Part shown: piece by piece, positions 8,677 to 17,243 of the stretch
Numbering within the stretch: the first letter of the stretch is position 1
How the letters are laid out: each line of letters starts with the position of its first letter
Source: Algorimicrobium echini
GTDB lineage: Bacteria > Bacteroidota > Bacteroidia > Flavobacteriales > Flavobacteriaceae
DNA length: 64,000 nucleotides
NCBI RefSeq assembly: GCF_900115185.1
Contig: NZ_FOVN01000001.1
Location: 806,001-870,000 of the forward strand
Reading direction: 5' to 3'
Notes under the pieces: generated by a model
Told to the model about the DNA's origin: nothing
Databases searched by the model: none
What the model saw: the letters and a program-made list of their open reading frames with translations, nothing else
Position numbers and translations under genes: made by a program

Positions 8677-10518
8677 ATGAAACCATTCATCACATGTTTA
8701 CTTTTGTTTGGCATATTCCATAATGGGGTGTGCCAAACATTCCCTTATGAGCGTGAATGGGGAGCTTATATAGAAACCACAGCGCGTCCCAGAGCCCACG
8801 CCATAGATAATGAAGGCAATATCTATACTGTAGGTTTTGCAGATGATACCGATATATTGCCTACAACAGCTATGTCTCACCAACCCAATTATGGAGGCGG
8901 GCAAGCTGACGGCTTTATTATCAAGTATAATAAGGATGGCGATTATCTATGGGGAACTTATTTTGGAGGTGAAGATTTTGACGTTATAGAGGGTATTGAC
9001 ATAGACAATAGTAATAATATAGTTGTGGTGGGTTATACCTATTCTACAACAGGCATAGCAACCTCTGGCGCGTTTCAAGAACAGCCTACCGATCGTGGTG
9101 GTGGTGCTTTTATAGCCAAATTTACTGCAGATGGCAACCAGCTTTGGGGCACGCATTTTTATAATGCCGCTACCCGTCCAGACGACAACGAACCTTTCAA
9201 CTTTACTACAGATTTTCGGTCACAACAATATATTAAAGCTGGTGTAGCTATAAATAACGCTGATGAAATTTTTATTTATTTATCAGATTACGTTAGCCAT
9301 CAAACAAGTGATAATATTACAACTCTAGATGCTTTTCAAACAGACTCCTATGATGCTGGAACAACAATAAGTAGGTTTTCGCCTTCGGGAGATAGAGTTT
9401 GGACTACCTATTATGGCATAAACGGTTCTGATATTACTGGAATTGCTGTAGATGACTCGGGGCTGTATGTGGCAGGCACTAAAGAAGACTTCCCTACTTC
9501 GCCTTATGTGCCCAATACCTATTTTGATACCTTTGGGGAGTACGAGTTTTCTTTTTCCAATATCCATGACGCTTTTGTATCCCGCTTATCATTAGATGGG
9601 AGTACCCGACTGTGGAGTCGGTATCTGGGAACCTCTGGAGTAGAATTTTTAGGGATGTCGCCTTTGGTTTTAGATGAAACGGGACTGTATATTGCTGGTC
9701 AATCTGGAGGGAATACCGGTGGTGACACATCAGGGATGGCTACAGCAGGAGCTTATAAGGAAACAAATGGTTGTGGTAATGGGTTTCTAGCCAAATTAAA
9801 CCGTTCTGGCGAGATAGACTGGCTTACCTATACGCTGGATTGGGTAGAAGAAGCCTATGAAGGCAGCACGATTAGTTGTGGAGGAAGTAGTGTTAGCCAT
9901 GTTTATAGAATAAAATCGGTATTCTCGGCAAAAGATGGCGTGTATTTTACCGGGCAAACAAGTATGTATGTGGATATTGCCACCGAAGGTGCTTTTATGG
10001 AAAGTCTTTATGGAAATACTTTGTATGGACAATATGATGCTTTTATTATGAAGTTTTCTACAGAAGGCGAACGCGAATGGGGTACTTATTTGGGTGGTGA
10101 GGATGACGAAAGTATTCCTTGGGTTTTTCCTTTTGAGGATGCACTTTACGTCGCAGGAAGAACGTCTAGTTCTGAAAACATTGATACTTTAGAAAGTACA
10201 TATTTAGAAGGTTCTCAAGGATATATAAATAAATTTTCACCAAGTAATTTAAGTGTGGCAGAATCAGCTACGTCACCTTTTGCTATATATCCTAACCCTG
10301 CTAATGATGTTTTGTATATTAAGTTAAATGACAACATGCAATCTTATTCCAGTTCTTTTAAAGTTTATAATGTTGTAGGTCAAGAAGTTCTAAATACAAA
10401 GCTTCATACTACTGAAAGCAATCAAAAAGTTGATGTTTCTGGGTTGTCTTCGGGTGTTTATATTGCTTCATTAGTTTATAATAACCAAGTATTTACGCAT
10501 AAAATCATTATCGAGTAA
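8677..10518 (+). CDS. SBBP-repeat beta-propeller protein with T9SS type A sorting domain
   Basis: 613 residues from ATG 8677; an upstream TTG at 8662 is in frame, but the ATG gives a clean signal peptide (MKPFITCLLLFGIFHNGVCQ). The body contains repeated units of the type AFIAKFTADGNQLWGTHF, with alternating D/G-rich turns and the refrain GNIYTVG/NIVVVGY. These are the SBBP seven-bladed propeller repeats. The last ~80 residues (FAIYPNPANDVLYIKL to THKIIIE) form a type A T9SS secretion/anchoring domain. The protein is predicted to be secreted across the outer membrane, ligand unknown. It is last in the three-gene cluster. Confidence 0.9.
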   Translation: MKPFITCLLLFGIFHNGVCQTFPYEREWGAYIETTARPRAHAIDNEGNIYTVGFADDTDILPTTAMSHQPNYGGGQADGFIIKYNKDGDYLWGTYFGGEDFDVIEGIDIDNSNNIVVVGYTYSTTGIATSGAFQEQPTDRGGGAFIAKFTADGNQLWGTHFYNAATRPDDNEPFNFTTDFRSQQYIKAGVAINNADEIFIYLSDYVSHQTSDNITTLDAFQTDSYDAGTTISRFSPSGDRVWTTYYGINGSDITGIAVDDSGLYVAGTKEDFPTSPYVPNTYFDTFGEYEFSFSNIHDAFVSRLSLDGSTRLWSRYLGTSGVEFLGMSPLVLDETGLYIAGQSGGNTGGDTSGMATAGAYKETNGCGNGFLAKLNRSGEIDWLTYTLDWVEEAYEGSTISCGGSSVSHVYRIKSVFSAKDGVYFTGQTSMYVDIATEGAFMESLYGNTLYGQYDAFIMKFSTEGEREWGTYLGGEDDESIPWVFPFEDALYVAGRTSSSENIDTLESTYLEGSQGYINKFSPSNLSVAESATSPFAIYPNPANDVLYIKLNDNMQSYSSSFKVYNVVGQEVLNTKLHTTESNQKVDVSGLSSGVYIASLVYNNQVFTHKIIIE

Positions 10519-10562
10519 ACAGGTACATGCCATATAGTATTTGGCGTTAAAGGTCAATTTAA

Positions 10563-10606
10563 AAGTCTAAAGGTGTCATTGAAAAATTCTTACCTTTAGG
10601 CTTTTA
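10563..10606 (+). terminator. Terminator after the secreted-protein cluster
   Basis: A 12-bp stem (AAGTCTAAAGGT / ACCTTTAGGCTT, one G-T pair, 17-nt loop) runs into TTTTATC. It lies 45 bp after the SBBP gene and before recJ. The long loop lowers confidence. Confidence 0.55.
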
Positions 10607-10636
10607 TCATTTACCTTATCAATTAGAATTCAACTC

Positions 10637-12328
10637 ATGCGCTGGACCATTAAACCAAAACCGGAACCTAAAAAAGTAGCTGCTTTGCAAAAAGCACTCA
10701 AGATGGAACCCATTGTTGCTAGCTTACTATTGCAACGTGGGGTAGAAACCTATGACGCTGCCAAAACATTTTTCAGGCCAAGTTTAACAGATCTACATAA
10801 TCCATTTTTAATGAAAGACATGGATGTAGCGGTGTCACGAATTGAAAAAGCACTAGAAACTGGCGAAAACATTATGGTTTATGGTGATTATGATGTGGAT
10901 GGTACGACATCAGTCGCCTTAATGAGTTCTTATTTAAAAACCCGAACTGAAAATGTAGCAACCTATATTCCTGATAGATATGATGAAGGATATGGTGTGT
11001 CTTTTAAAGGTATTGATTTTGCAGAAGATAATGGATTCTCGCTCATTATTGCTTTAGATTGTGGCGTAAAAGCTATTGATAAAGTGGCTTATGCCAACGA
11101 AAAAGGCATTGATTTTATTATTTGTGATCACCACAGACCAGGAGCAGAATTACCAAAAGCTATTGCTATTTTAGACCCTAAACGAGACGATTGCTCGTAT
11201 CCATATAAGGAATTGTGTGGGTGTGGTGTTGGGTTTAAACTCATTCAAGCTTTAGCTGCTAAACAGGGGCAAACAACTGCCGATTTAACCGAATATCTCG
11301 ATTTAGTAGCTACAGCAATTGGTGCTGATATTGTTCCTATAACGGGTGAAAATCGCGCATTAGCTTCTTTAGGTTTAGATGTTATTAATAGTAATCCTAG
11401 ACCAGGTATTCAAGCTATAATTGCTGAAGTAAAAAAGGAACATTTAACCATTACCGATGTGGTATTTATTGTGGCGCCGCGCATTAATGCCGCTGGACGC
11501 ATGAAACATGGTAATTATGCGGTGACTTTATTAACGGAAACCAATCCTGAATTAGCAAAAAGTTATGCCGAAGAAATTGAGTTTTTTAATACCGATAGAA
11601 AAGAAACCGATAAACAAATTACCCTTGAAGCGCTTCAGCAAATAGAAACCAATAATGAGCAAGACGGTTTTACAACCGTTGTATATCACGAAGCTTGGCA
11701 CAAAGGTGTTATTGGTATTGTAGCGTCTCGATTAATAGAAACCTATTACAGGCCAACTTTGGTGTTTACCAAAAGTGGTGACAGGTTAGCAGCTTCAGCA
11801 CGATCGGTTAGTGGTTTTGATGTGTACAATGCTTTGGAAGCCTGTGCAGATCATATTGAGCAATTTGGTGGACATAAATATGCAGCTGGATTAACCTTGA
11901 AATCCGAAAATTACGAAGCTTTTAAACAAGCTTTTGAAGATGTGGTTTCAGAAACTATTGACAGATCCTTATTAACACCAGAAATTAAAATTGATGCTCA
12001 AATTGAATTAACTGATATAACGCCGAAATTTTACCGCATTTTAAAACAATTTGCACCATTTGGACCTGGAAATATGTCACCAGTTTTTATGACAGATAAC
12101 CTGTGTGATACTGGTTATGGCAAATGTGTAGGTACGGACGAAAGTCACCTACGGATTACAGTAACCAATCCAGAACGTTCCAATAAATTAGTTGGTATAG
12201 GTTTTGGTTTAGGAGATAAGCTGGATTTAATTACAGATAAAAAACCATTCTCTGCAGTCTACTCTATAGATGAAAATCATTGGAATAATCAAGTGTCCTT
12301 GCAATTGAAATTACGAGATATTAAATAA
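10637..12328 (+). CDS. recJ: Single-stranded-DNA-specific exonuclease RecJ
   Basis: A 563-residue 5'-3' ssDNA exonuclease of the DHH family, used in RecF-pathway recombination and mismatch repair. The DHH-domain motifs include VYGDYDVDGTTS (residues 81-92, metal-binding aspartates D84, D86, D88), ALDCGVKA and FIICDHHRPG. The DHHA1 domain carries VAPRINAAGRM and later FGGHKYAAGLTL (GGH motif). The C-terminal OB fold (about 450-563) is present. It is full length for the family. Gaps are 118 bp upstream and 29 bp downstream to the OmpA gene. Confidence 0.97.
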   Translation: MRWTIKPKPEPKKVAALQKALKMEPIVASLLLQRGVETYDAAKTFFRPSLTDLHNPFLMKDMDVAVSRIEKALETGENIMVYGDYDVDGTTSVALMSSYLKTRTENVATYIPDRYDEGYGVSFKGIDFAEDNGFSLIIALDCGVKAIDKVAYANEKGIDFIICDHHRPGAELPKAIAILDPKRDDCSYPYKELCGCGVGFKLIQALAAKQGQTTADLTEYLDLVATAIGADIVPITGENRALASLGLDVINSNPRPGIQAIIAEVKKEHLTITDVVFIVAPRINAAGRMKHGNYAVTLLTETNPELAKSYAEEIEFFNTDRKETDKQITLEALQQIETNNEQDGFTTVVYHEAWHKGVIGIVASRLIETYYRPTLVFTKSGDRLAASARSVSGFDVYNALEACADHIEQFGGHKYAAGLTLKSENYEAFKQAFEDVVSETIDRSLLTPEIKIDAQIELTDITPKFYRILKQFAPFGPGNMSPVFMTDNLCDTGYGKCVGTDESHLRITVTNPERSNKLVGIGFGLGDKLDLITDKKPFSAVYSIDENHWNNQVSLQLKLRDIK

Positions 12329-12357
12329 TATTACTAGCTTATTTTCGTTCATTTGAT

Positions 12358-13458
12358 ATGACTAAATTTTTATTCTTTTTATTACTACTAACTTTTCAAT
12401 TAGCAGTGTCTCAAAATTTAGTAAGAAATCCAAGTTTTGAAGATTTTGAAAAATGTCCTTGGAAATTAGGCATGTTCAATAGTAATGTAAATTATTGGTC
12501 TTGCCCAAATCATGGTTCTACAGATTTTTTTAGAGCCTGTGGTAATACAAATGAAACAAACCAAAATTATAATGGTGAGCAAACACCATTTTTAGGTGAT
12601 GCGTATGCTGGAATGTACTGCTATGCTGAAGATGATTACCGCGAATATATTCAAGGCGAATTGAAGGAGAAACTACAGGCAACTGAAACCTACACAATTC
12701 AATTTTATATCAGTTTAGCCGAAAAATCATCGTTTTCAATTAAAAACATGGCTGTTTTATTTACTGACGAACGCATTGGTGCTTCAACCAAAAGTGCATC
12801 AATTTTAAATAGTCCGAAGGGAAGTAATCAAAAGTTTGGTAACCTTTCAAAGAAATTTATTAATCCAGAAGCACTGAAAATCCAAAACAGCCTAATTCAA
12901 AAAGATACGTTAATTCCTTTTTATAATGATACGAAGGAATGGATGCAGGTTACTTTTACTTATCAAGCAACAGGTTACGAACAGTTTTTTACAATAGGAA
13001 ATTTTAAAGCGAACCAAGAGACAGCTATCAACCAAGAAAAACCTGAATTTAAACATCCGTTTACCTATTATTATATTGATGCTATTTCAATTGAATTAAT
13101 AAAAAACACCTATGAAACGAATACACTATATACTTTTAAAAATGTCCTTTTCGAATTTGATAAGGCTAATTTATTGGAGGAATCGGTTGAAGAATTAGAT
13201 AAACTTTATCTCCATTTAAAAGGAAATCATCTTAACGTTGAAATTTATGGGCATACAGATACTGTAGGAATAGAATTACATAATGAAAAACTATCTGAAA
13301 AACGAGCAAAAGCAGTTTCAGATTATTTAATAAAAAGTGGTTTGGAAGCTTCCAGAATTCAATGGTTTGGTTATGGTAGTTCAAAACCTATTGTTGATAA
13401 TACTTCAGAAGAAAATCGGGCATTAAACCGTCGGGTAGAATTTAAACTTATAAAATAA
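12358..13458 (+). CDS. OmpA-family outer-membrane protein
   Basis: 366 residues. The signal peptide is MTKFLFFLLLLTFQLAVSQ. The N-terminal ~240 residues form a beta-rich domain (NLVRNPSFEDFEKCPWKL, galactose-binding/jelly-roll-like in look). The C-terminal OmpA/MotB peptidoglycan-binding domain spans about 260-366 (FEFDKANLLEESVEEL, YGHTDTVGIELHNEKLSEKR, NRRVEFKLI). It probably tethers the outer membrane to the cell wall while displaying the N-domain. The role of the N-domain is unknown. Confidence 0.88.
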   Translation: MTKFLFFLLLLTFQLAVSQNLVRNPSFEDFEKCPWKLGMFNSNVNYWSCPNHGSTDFFRACGNTNETNQNYNGEQTPFLGDAYAGMYCYAEDDYREYIQGELKEKLQATETYTIQFYISLAEKSSFSIKNMAVLFTDERIGASTKSASILNSPKGSNQKFGNLSKKFINPEALKIQNSLIQKDTLIPFYNDTKEWMQVTFTYQATGYEQFFTIGNFKANQETAINQEKPEFKHPFTYYYIDAISIELIKNTYETNTLYTFKNVLFEFDKANLLEESVEELDKLYLHLKGNHLNVEIYGHTDTVGIELHNEKLSEKRAKAVSDYLIKSGLEASRIQWFGYGSSKPIVDNTSEENRALNRRVEFKLIK

Positions 13459-13492
13459 TTAACGGTTTTAATACTGTTATTTTAGTTTTCAA

Positions 13493-13500
13493 TACTTTTG
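13493..13500 (+). promoter_or_regulatory. Bacteroidota -7 box before the MFS gene
   Basis: TACTTTTG matches TAnnTTTG and lies 42 bp before the ATG. I find no clear -33 TTG at the usual spacing, so this is a weak call. Confidence 0.35.
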
Positions 13501-13542
13501 TAAAATAGTAGCGATTTCAGTATCGTCTATGAATGCATCAAC

Positions 13543-14811
13543 ATGGCAAAAAAAGATCCTTACGCAGCTTTGCGTATCAAAGAATTCAATATTTTTTTAA
13601 TACTCCGTTTTGCATTGGTATTTGCATGGTCTATGCAATTTATAATTATTGAATGGCAAGTATATAGTATTACAAAAGACCCTTTGTCTCTTGGAATTAT
13701 TGGCTTAATGGAAATTATTCCGGCTTTATCCATGGCATTGTTTGCTGGTCATATTGTGGATCAACGTGAAAAACGTAATTTATTGGCTGTCTGTATGGCA
13801 TTATTTTCATTAATAAGTTTAGGCTTATTTCTTTTAACCTGGCCAAAAATTGTAGCAGATTGGTCTACCAATACCATTCTATATTCTATTTATGCGCTTG
13901 TGTTTTTTGGTGGTTTTTTGCGTTCCTTTTTTGGGCCGACTATTTTTTCCTTGGTTGCGTTAATAGTTCCAAAAAAAATATATCCAAATGCCGCTACATG
14001 GAGTAGTTCTACCTGGCAAATGGCATCGGTTTTAGGACCTGCAACAGCTGGTGTATTAATCAGTATGATTGGTGTACATTGGTCGCTTTGCTTTGTATTT
14101 GGACTTGTTATTTTTGCCTTAATTACCCTTTCTCAAATAAAAAAGAAACCAATTTTAAACCCTAAAATTGGGGAACCTGTCTTGCAAAGTTTAAAGGAAG
14201 GTTTAACGTTTGTATTTAAAACAAAAGCTATTTTAGGCGCTTTAACTTTGGATATGATTGCTGTTTTATTTGGAGGTGCTGTTGCCTTACTGCCTGTTTT
14301 TGCACAGGATATTTTACATGTTGGATCTGAAGGATTTGGGGTATTGCGAGCTGCGCCAGCTGTTGGTGCTTTTTTAACCATGCTAATTACAGCTTATATT
14401 CCTATTAGTAAAAATGCGGGAATGAAGTTATTAGCGGCCGTATTTGGTTTTGGTGTTTGTATTATTGTTTTCGGCCTGTCCTCTATATTCTGGATTTCGG
14501 TAGTTGCTTTATTCTTTAGTGGTGTTACAGATGGCGTTTCTATGGTTATCAGACAAACCATTTTACAAATAAAAACACCAGACAATATGCGTGGTCGCGT
14601 GGCATCAGTAAACTCCATGTTTGTTGGCTCATCCAACGAACTTGGTGCTTTTGAAAGTGGTGTAACCGCTAAATTGATGGGAACTGTAACGGCTGTTGTT
14701 TTTGGTGGAACCATGACCTTAATTACAGCAGTAACGACTGGAATTGTTTCGCCTTCGTTTCGGAAATTGGACTTAACAAAAGATTTGGAAGACCATGAGA
14801 ATGCAGAATAA
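13543..14811 (+). CDS. MFS transporter (EntS-like)
   Basis: A 422-residue inner-membrane protein with about 12 hydrophobic segments. The cytoplasmic loop motif between TM2 and TM3 is AGHIVDQREKRNLL. The start is FNIFLILRFALVFAWSMQFI and the late MFS motif is MRGRVASVNSMFVGSSNELG. This pattern is typical of the MFS_3/EntS group of proton-driven exporters. The substrate cannot be read from sequence. It is convergent with lpxH. Confidence 0.88.
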   Translation: MAKKDPYAALRIKEFNIFLILRFALVFAWSMQFIIIEWQVYSITKDPLSLGIIGLMEIIPALSMALFAGHIVDQREKRNLLAVCMALFSLISLGLFLLTWPKIVADWSTNTILYSIYALVFFGGFLRSFFGPTIFSLVALIVPKKIYPNAATWSSSTWQMASVLGPATAGVLISMIGVHWSLCFVFGLVIFALITLSQIKKKPILNPKIGEPVLQSLKEGLTFVFKTKAILGALTLDMIAVLFGGAVALLPVFAQDILHVGSEGFGVLRAAPAVGAFLTMLITAYIPISKNAGMKLLAAVFGFGVCIIVFGLSSIFWISVVALFFSGVTDGVSMVIRQTILQIKTPDNMRGRVASVNSMFVGSSNELGAFESGVTAKLMGTVTAVVFGGTMTLITAVTTGIVSPSFRKLDLTKDLEDHENAE

Positions 14812-14891
14812 AATCTGTATTTAAAATGTCAGTTTTCGTGTTTATTTTCGTGCCAGAGTAAAACAAATGTATACAGAACTAAAGTTGTTTA

Positions 14892-14918
14892 TTTTGAAAA
14901 AATGTTTCAAAACTTTTT
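14892..14918 (+). terminator. Terminator after the MFS gene
   Basis: An 8-bp stem TTTTGAAA / TTTCAAAA is followed by C and five T. It overlaps the last codons of the convergent lpxH gene. Confidence 0.5.
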
Positions 14919-15659
14919 CAACTCTAAATTTTCTCCATCAAAAACACCATACGTATAATATTGAATCCAATCGCCTAAATTCACGTATTTAGAATTTTTG
15001 TTGAGTTCTATTTCTAGGGGTAAATGTCTGTGGCCAAAGATAAAATAGTCGCTGTGTTTGGTTTCTAATTTTCGTTTACAATATTGTACCAACCACTCAT
15101 TGTCTTCGCCTAAAAACTTGGCATCATCATCACCTGAAATTAGTTTATTTTTTACACTTAAATACTGGGCAATTTTCACACCAATATCTGGATGTAACCA
15201 ACGAAATAACCATTTACCTAATGAGCTGGTGAATATTTTTTTCATGCGTTTGTAACCCTTGTCTCCAGGACCTAAACCATCACCATGACCAATTAAAAAG
15301 GTTTTATTATTAAACGTATATTCTTGAGGTTTGTGGTAAACGGGAATGCCTAATTCCTCTTGAAAATAACCATTCATCCATAAGTCATGATTACCTACAA
15401 AAAAATAAACTGGAATTCCTGAATCGGTTATTTCTGCTAGTTTACCAAGAGTTCTAGTAAAACCTTTTGGTACAACGGTTTTATACTCGAACCAGAAATC
15501 GAATAAATCGCCCATCAAGAAAATAGCAGCAGCATCGCCTTTAATTTCATCTAACCAGGCTACAAATTTTTGTTCGCGAGGTCGTGAGGCTTCGGCTGTT
15601 GGTGCGCCCAAATGATTGTCGGATGCGAAATATATTTTTTTTCCTTTTGGGATGTTCAT
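14907..15659 (-). CDS. lpxH: UDP-2,3-diacylglucosamine diphosphatase-like phosphoesterase
   Basis: 250 residues of the calcineurin-like metallophosphoesterase fold. LpxH removes UMP from UDP-2,3-diacylglucosamine in lipid A synthesis. Metal-binding motifs in order are FASDNHLGAP (usual DxH with Asn between), FLMGDLFDFWFEY, YFFVGNHDLWM, LIGHGDGLGPGD and FIFGHRHLPLE. Length and GDGLGPGDKGYK fit the LpxH group of Bacteroidota. It follows queD on the same strand, with a REP-like palindrome pair in the 112-bp gap. Confidence 0.92.
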   Translation of the reverse strand: MNIPKGKKIYFASDNHLGAPTAEASRPREQKFVAWLDEIKGDAAAIFLMGDLFDFWFEYKTVVPKGFTRTLGKLAEITDSGIPVYFFVGNHDLWMNGYFQEELGIPVYHKPQEYTFNNKTFLIGHGDGLGPGDKGYKRMKKIFTSSLGKWLFRWLHPDIGVKIAQYLSVKNKLISGDDDAKFLGEDNEWLVQYCKRKLETKHSDYFIFGHRHLPLEIELNKNSKYVNLGDWIQYYTYGVFDGENLELKKF

Positions 15660-15674
15660 GTGGTAAATATAACC

Positions 15675-15783
15675 TATTCCTTTTGAGGTAGGAATCTATT
15701 AATTATTCAATTTATAAACTTAAAAACACAACATAATGTTCAATATCTTTTTATTATGAGATTCCTTTTTTTCAAAGGGATTC
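15675..15783. repeat. Pair of inverted REP-like palindromes between queD and lpxH
   Basis: Two related palindromes point away from each other. One is at 15675-15698 (reverse complement TAGATTCCTACCTCAAAAGG then AATA) and one at 15758-15783 (AGATTCCTTTTTTTCAAAGG then GATTC). They share the AGATTCCT head and a GGAAT/GGGATT tail with the elements at 50321-50736. The 59-bp spacer is AT-rich. The right-hand element contains the queD stop codon. Confidence 0.6.
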
Positions 15784-16230
15784 GTTATCACTTGCATACC
15801 ACTCTGCAAAACTGGTATCTGTTTCCTGAAGTTTTAAAGAATGTAATGCAATATGGCTTGGTAAAAACGATTTTATTTTTTCGGCAAAATCAATTACCAT
15901 CATTTCGCTAGTTGGTTGGTAATTTACTAAAAGCACATTGTGACCACGGTCTTGAAGTTCTTTTGCTAATTCTACATGTGGTGTGTTTTTGTTAAAAACA
16001 GTAGCATGATCAAATACATCCACGATTTCAGTTTTCACAATTTTTTTTAAATCACCAAAATCAATCACCATTCCAAATTTCACATTGTTTGTATCTTCAA
16101 TTGGTTTTCCAATAACGGTTACCGATAATTTATAACTATGTCCATGTACATTTTTACACTTTCCATCATAGCCATAAAGGGCGTGTCCAGTCTCGAATGA
16201 GAACTGTTTTGTAATTCGAATATTTCCCAT
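15772..16230 (-). CDS. queD: 6-carboxytetrahydropterin synthase (QueD-like)
   Basis: A 152-residue PTPS-fold enzyme that converts 7,8-dihydroneopterin triphosphate to 6-carboxytetrahydropterin in queuosine/deazaguanine synthesis. Zinc ligands are seen as H in FSFETGHAL and the HGH of KCKNVHGHSYKL, with the catalytic cysteine just before. DFGDLKKIV, FDHATVFN and QPTSEMMVIDFA follow. The start is ATG 16230; an in-frame TTG at 16245 is less likely. The stop lies inside a REP-like palindrome, so the last codons may derive from that element. Confidence 0.92.
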   Translation of the reverse strand: MGNIRITKQFSFETGHALYGYDGKCKNVHGHSYKLSVTVIGKPIEDTNNVKFGMVIDFGDLKKIVKTEIVDVFDHATVFNKNTPHVELAKELQDRGHNVLLVNYQPTSEMMVIDFAEKIKSFLPSHIALHSLKLQETDTSFAEWYASDNESL

Positions 16231-16247
16231 ACTATTATTTTTCAATG

Positions 16248-16255
16248 CAAATATA
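16248..16255 (-). promoter_or_regulatory. -7 box for queD
   Basis: On the minus strand TATATTTG fits TAnnTTTG, 18 bp before the queD ATG. No matching -33 TTG is evident. It is arranged back-to-back with the promoter candidate at 16261-16294. Confidence 0.4.
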
Positions 16256-16260
16256 ATCGT

Positions 16261-16294
16261 TTTGTAAAAGGAAACAGTTTTTAGATTACATTTG
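16261..16294 (+). promoter_or_regulatory. Promoter of the 2OG-Fe(II) oxygenase gene
   Basis: TTTG (16261-16264), a 22-bp spacer, then TACATTTG (16287-16294). This resembles the Bacteroidota consensus TTTG-N(about 19-22)-TAnnTTTG and ends 25 bp before the ATG. Confidence 0.5.
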
Positions 16295-16319
16295 CGCGCT
16301 TTTTAATTGGCAGATACTT

Positions 16320-16961
16320 ATGAATCAACTATTTGAAGAAATTGCTTTTGTTGAAAACGCACAGTATGAGCGTATTATTACAGATATTTTAAACCAGAAA
16401 TACAGTTTGGTAGAAAATTTTTTTACAGAACAAGAGGTTTTGGAATTAAGACAATCTTTGCTTGACAAACACGAAGCTGATGTTTTTAAAAAGGCCGCCA
16501 TTGGTAATAGGGTGAATGAAGTGATTGAAAAATCCATTCGTGGCGATGTTATTTTATGGATTGATGAAAACCGAGCAGATCCACTAGAAGCTGCATTTTT
16601 TAGTAAAATAAATAATCTGGTAGCCTATTTAAATAAAACCTGTTTTTTGGGTATTTTACATAAAGAGTTTCATTATGCATTGTACCCTGAAGGAACTTAC
16701 TATAAAAGACATTTAGATACCTTTCAAAATGATGACAGACGAAAGTTATCCTTTGTATGTTATTTAAATGAAGATGGCTGGTTACCGGAAAATGGTGGCG
16801 AATTAGTATTGTATTTGAATGAAAATGGGGTAGAAACAGAGAAAGTAATTTACCCGTTTCCAGGACGCGTAGTTATTTTTGAAAGTCAACTATTAGAACA
16901 CGAAGTGAAGCCCGTAAAAACAGAGCGTTTAAGCATTACGGGATGGTTAAAAACACGGTAA
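16320..16961 (+). CDS. 2-oxoglutarate/Fe(II)-dependent oxygenase
   Basis: 213 residues with a double-stranded beta-helix oxygenase domain in the C-terminal half. Iron ligands are the HxD of YYKRHLDTFQ and the distal His of LLEHEVKPV. The 2OG-binding arginine is in ERLSITGWLKTR, and YLNEDGWLPENGGELVLY is typical of prolyl-4-hydroxylase-type (P4Hc) bacterial proteins. The substrate is unknown; protein hydroxylation is one possibility. It is divergent from queD. Confidence 0.88.
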   Translation: MNQLFEEIAFVENAQYERIITDILNQKYSLVENFFTEQEVLELRQSLLDKHEADVFKKAAIGNRVNEVIEKSIRGDVILWIDENRADPLEAAFFSKINNLVAYLNKTCFLGILHKEFHYALYPEGTYYKRHLDTFQNDDRRKLSFVCYLNEDGWLPENGGELVLYLNENGVETEKVIYPFPGRVVIFESQLLEHEVKPVKTERLSITGWLKTR

Positions 16962-17042
16962 TTATCTGCGTTTATTACGGTTATAAACATAAATAATTAC
17001 TAATACAATTGCCAGTACTAAAAAAAGCATATTTCCGCCCAT
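16962..17042 (-). CDS. 26-residue membrane peptide
   Basis: ATG at 17042 gives MGGNMLFLVLAIVLVIIYVY, then NRNKRR and stop. There is one clear transmembrane helix followed by a positively charged tail, so the N-terminus is predicted outside. It starts 1 bp after the stop of the 58-residue gene upstream (TAG-T-ATG), which suggests coupled translation of two real mini-genes. No family recognised. Confidence 0.5.
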   Translation of the reverse strand: MGGNMLFLVLAIVLVIIYVYNRNKRR

Positions 17043-17043
17043 A

Positions 17044-17220
17044 CTAATCTATATTTGAGTTGTTTTTATGATATCTGTAAATGGCGTAAGCAATTATTAC
17101 GAGAATTAAAAAAGGGATAAAAGAACCTATAAATATGCCAATTCCATAATCACTATTAGGTGCGTTTTTTACTTTTTCTTCAATATTGACTTCTTGCAAA
17201 ACCGAAATAAGTGCTATCAT
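17044..17220 (-). CDS. 58-residue single-pass membrane protein
   Basis: ATG at 17220, stop TAG at 17044. The protein has a short N-terminal region (MIALISVLQEVNIEEKVKNA) and a PNSDYG linker. One strong membrane helix follows (GIFIGSFIPFLILVIIAYAI), then a basic tail (YRYHKNNSNID). It lies directly upstream of a 26-residue membrane peptide and 23 bp past the stop... start side of the MATE gene's 3' end, all on one strand. The structure resembles small accessory subunits of membrane complexes, but nothing specific identifies it. Confidence 0.6.
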   Translation of the reverse strand: MIALISVLQEVNIEEKVKNAPNSDYGIGIFIGSFIPFLILVIIAYAIYRYHKNNSNID

Positions 17221-17243
17221 TTACTAAAAATTTGAAATCAAAG

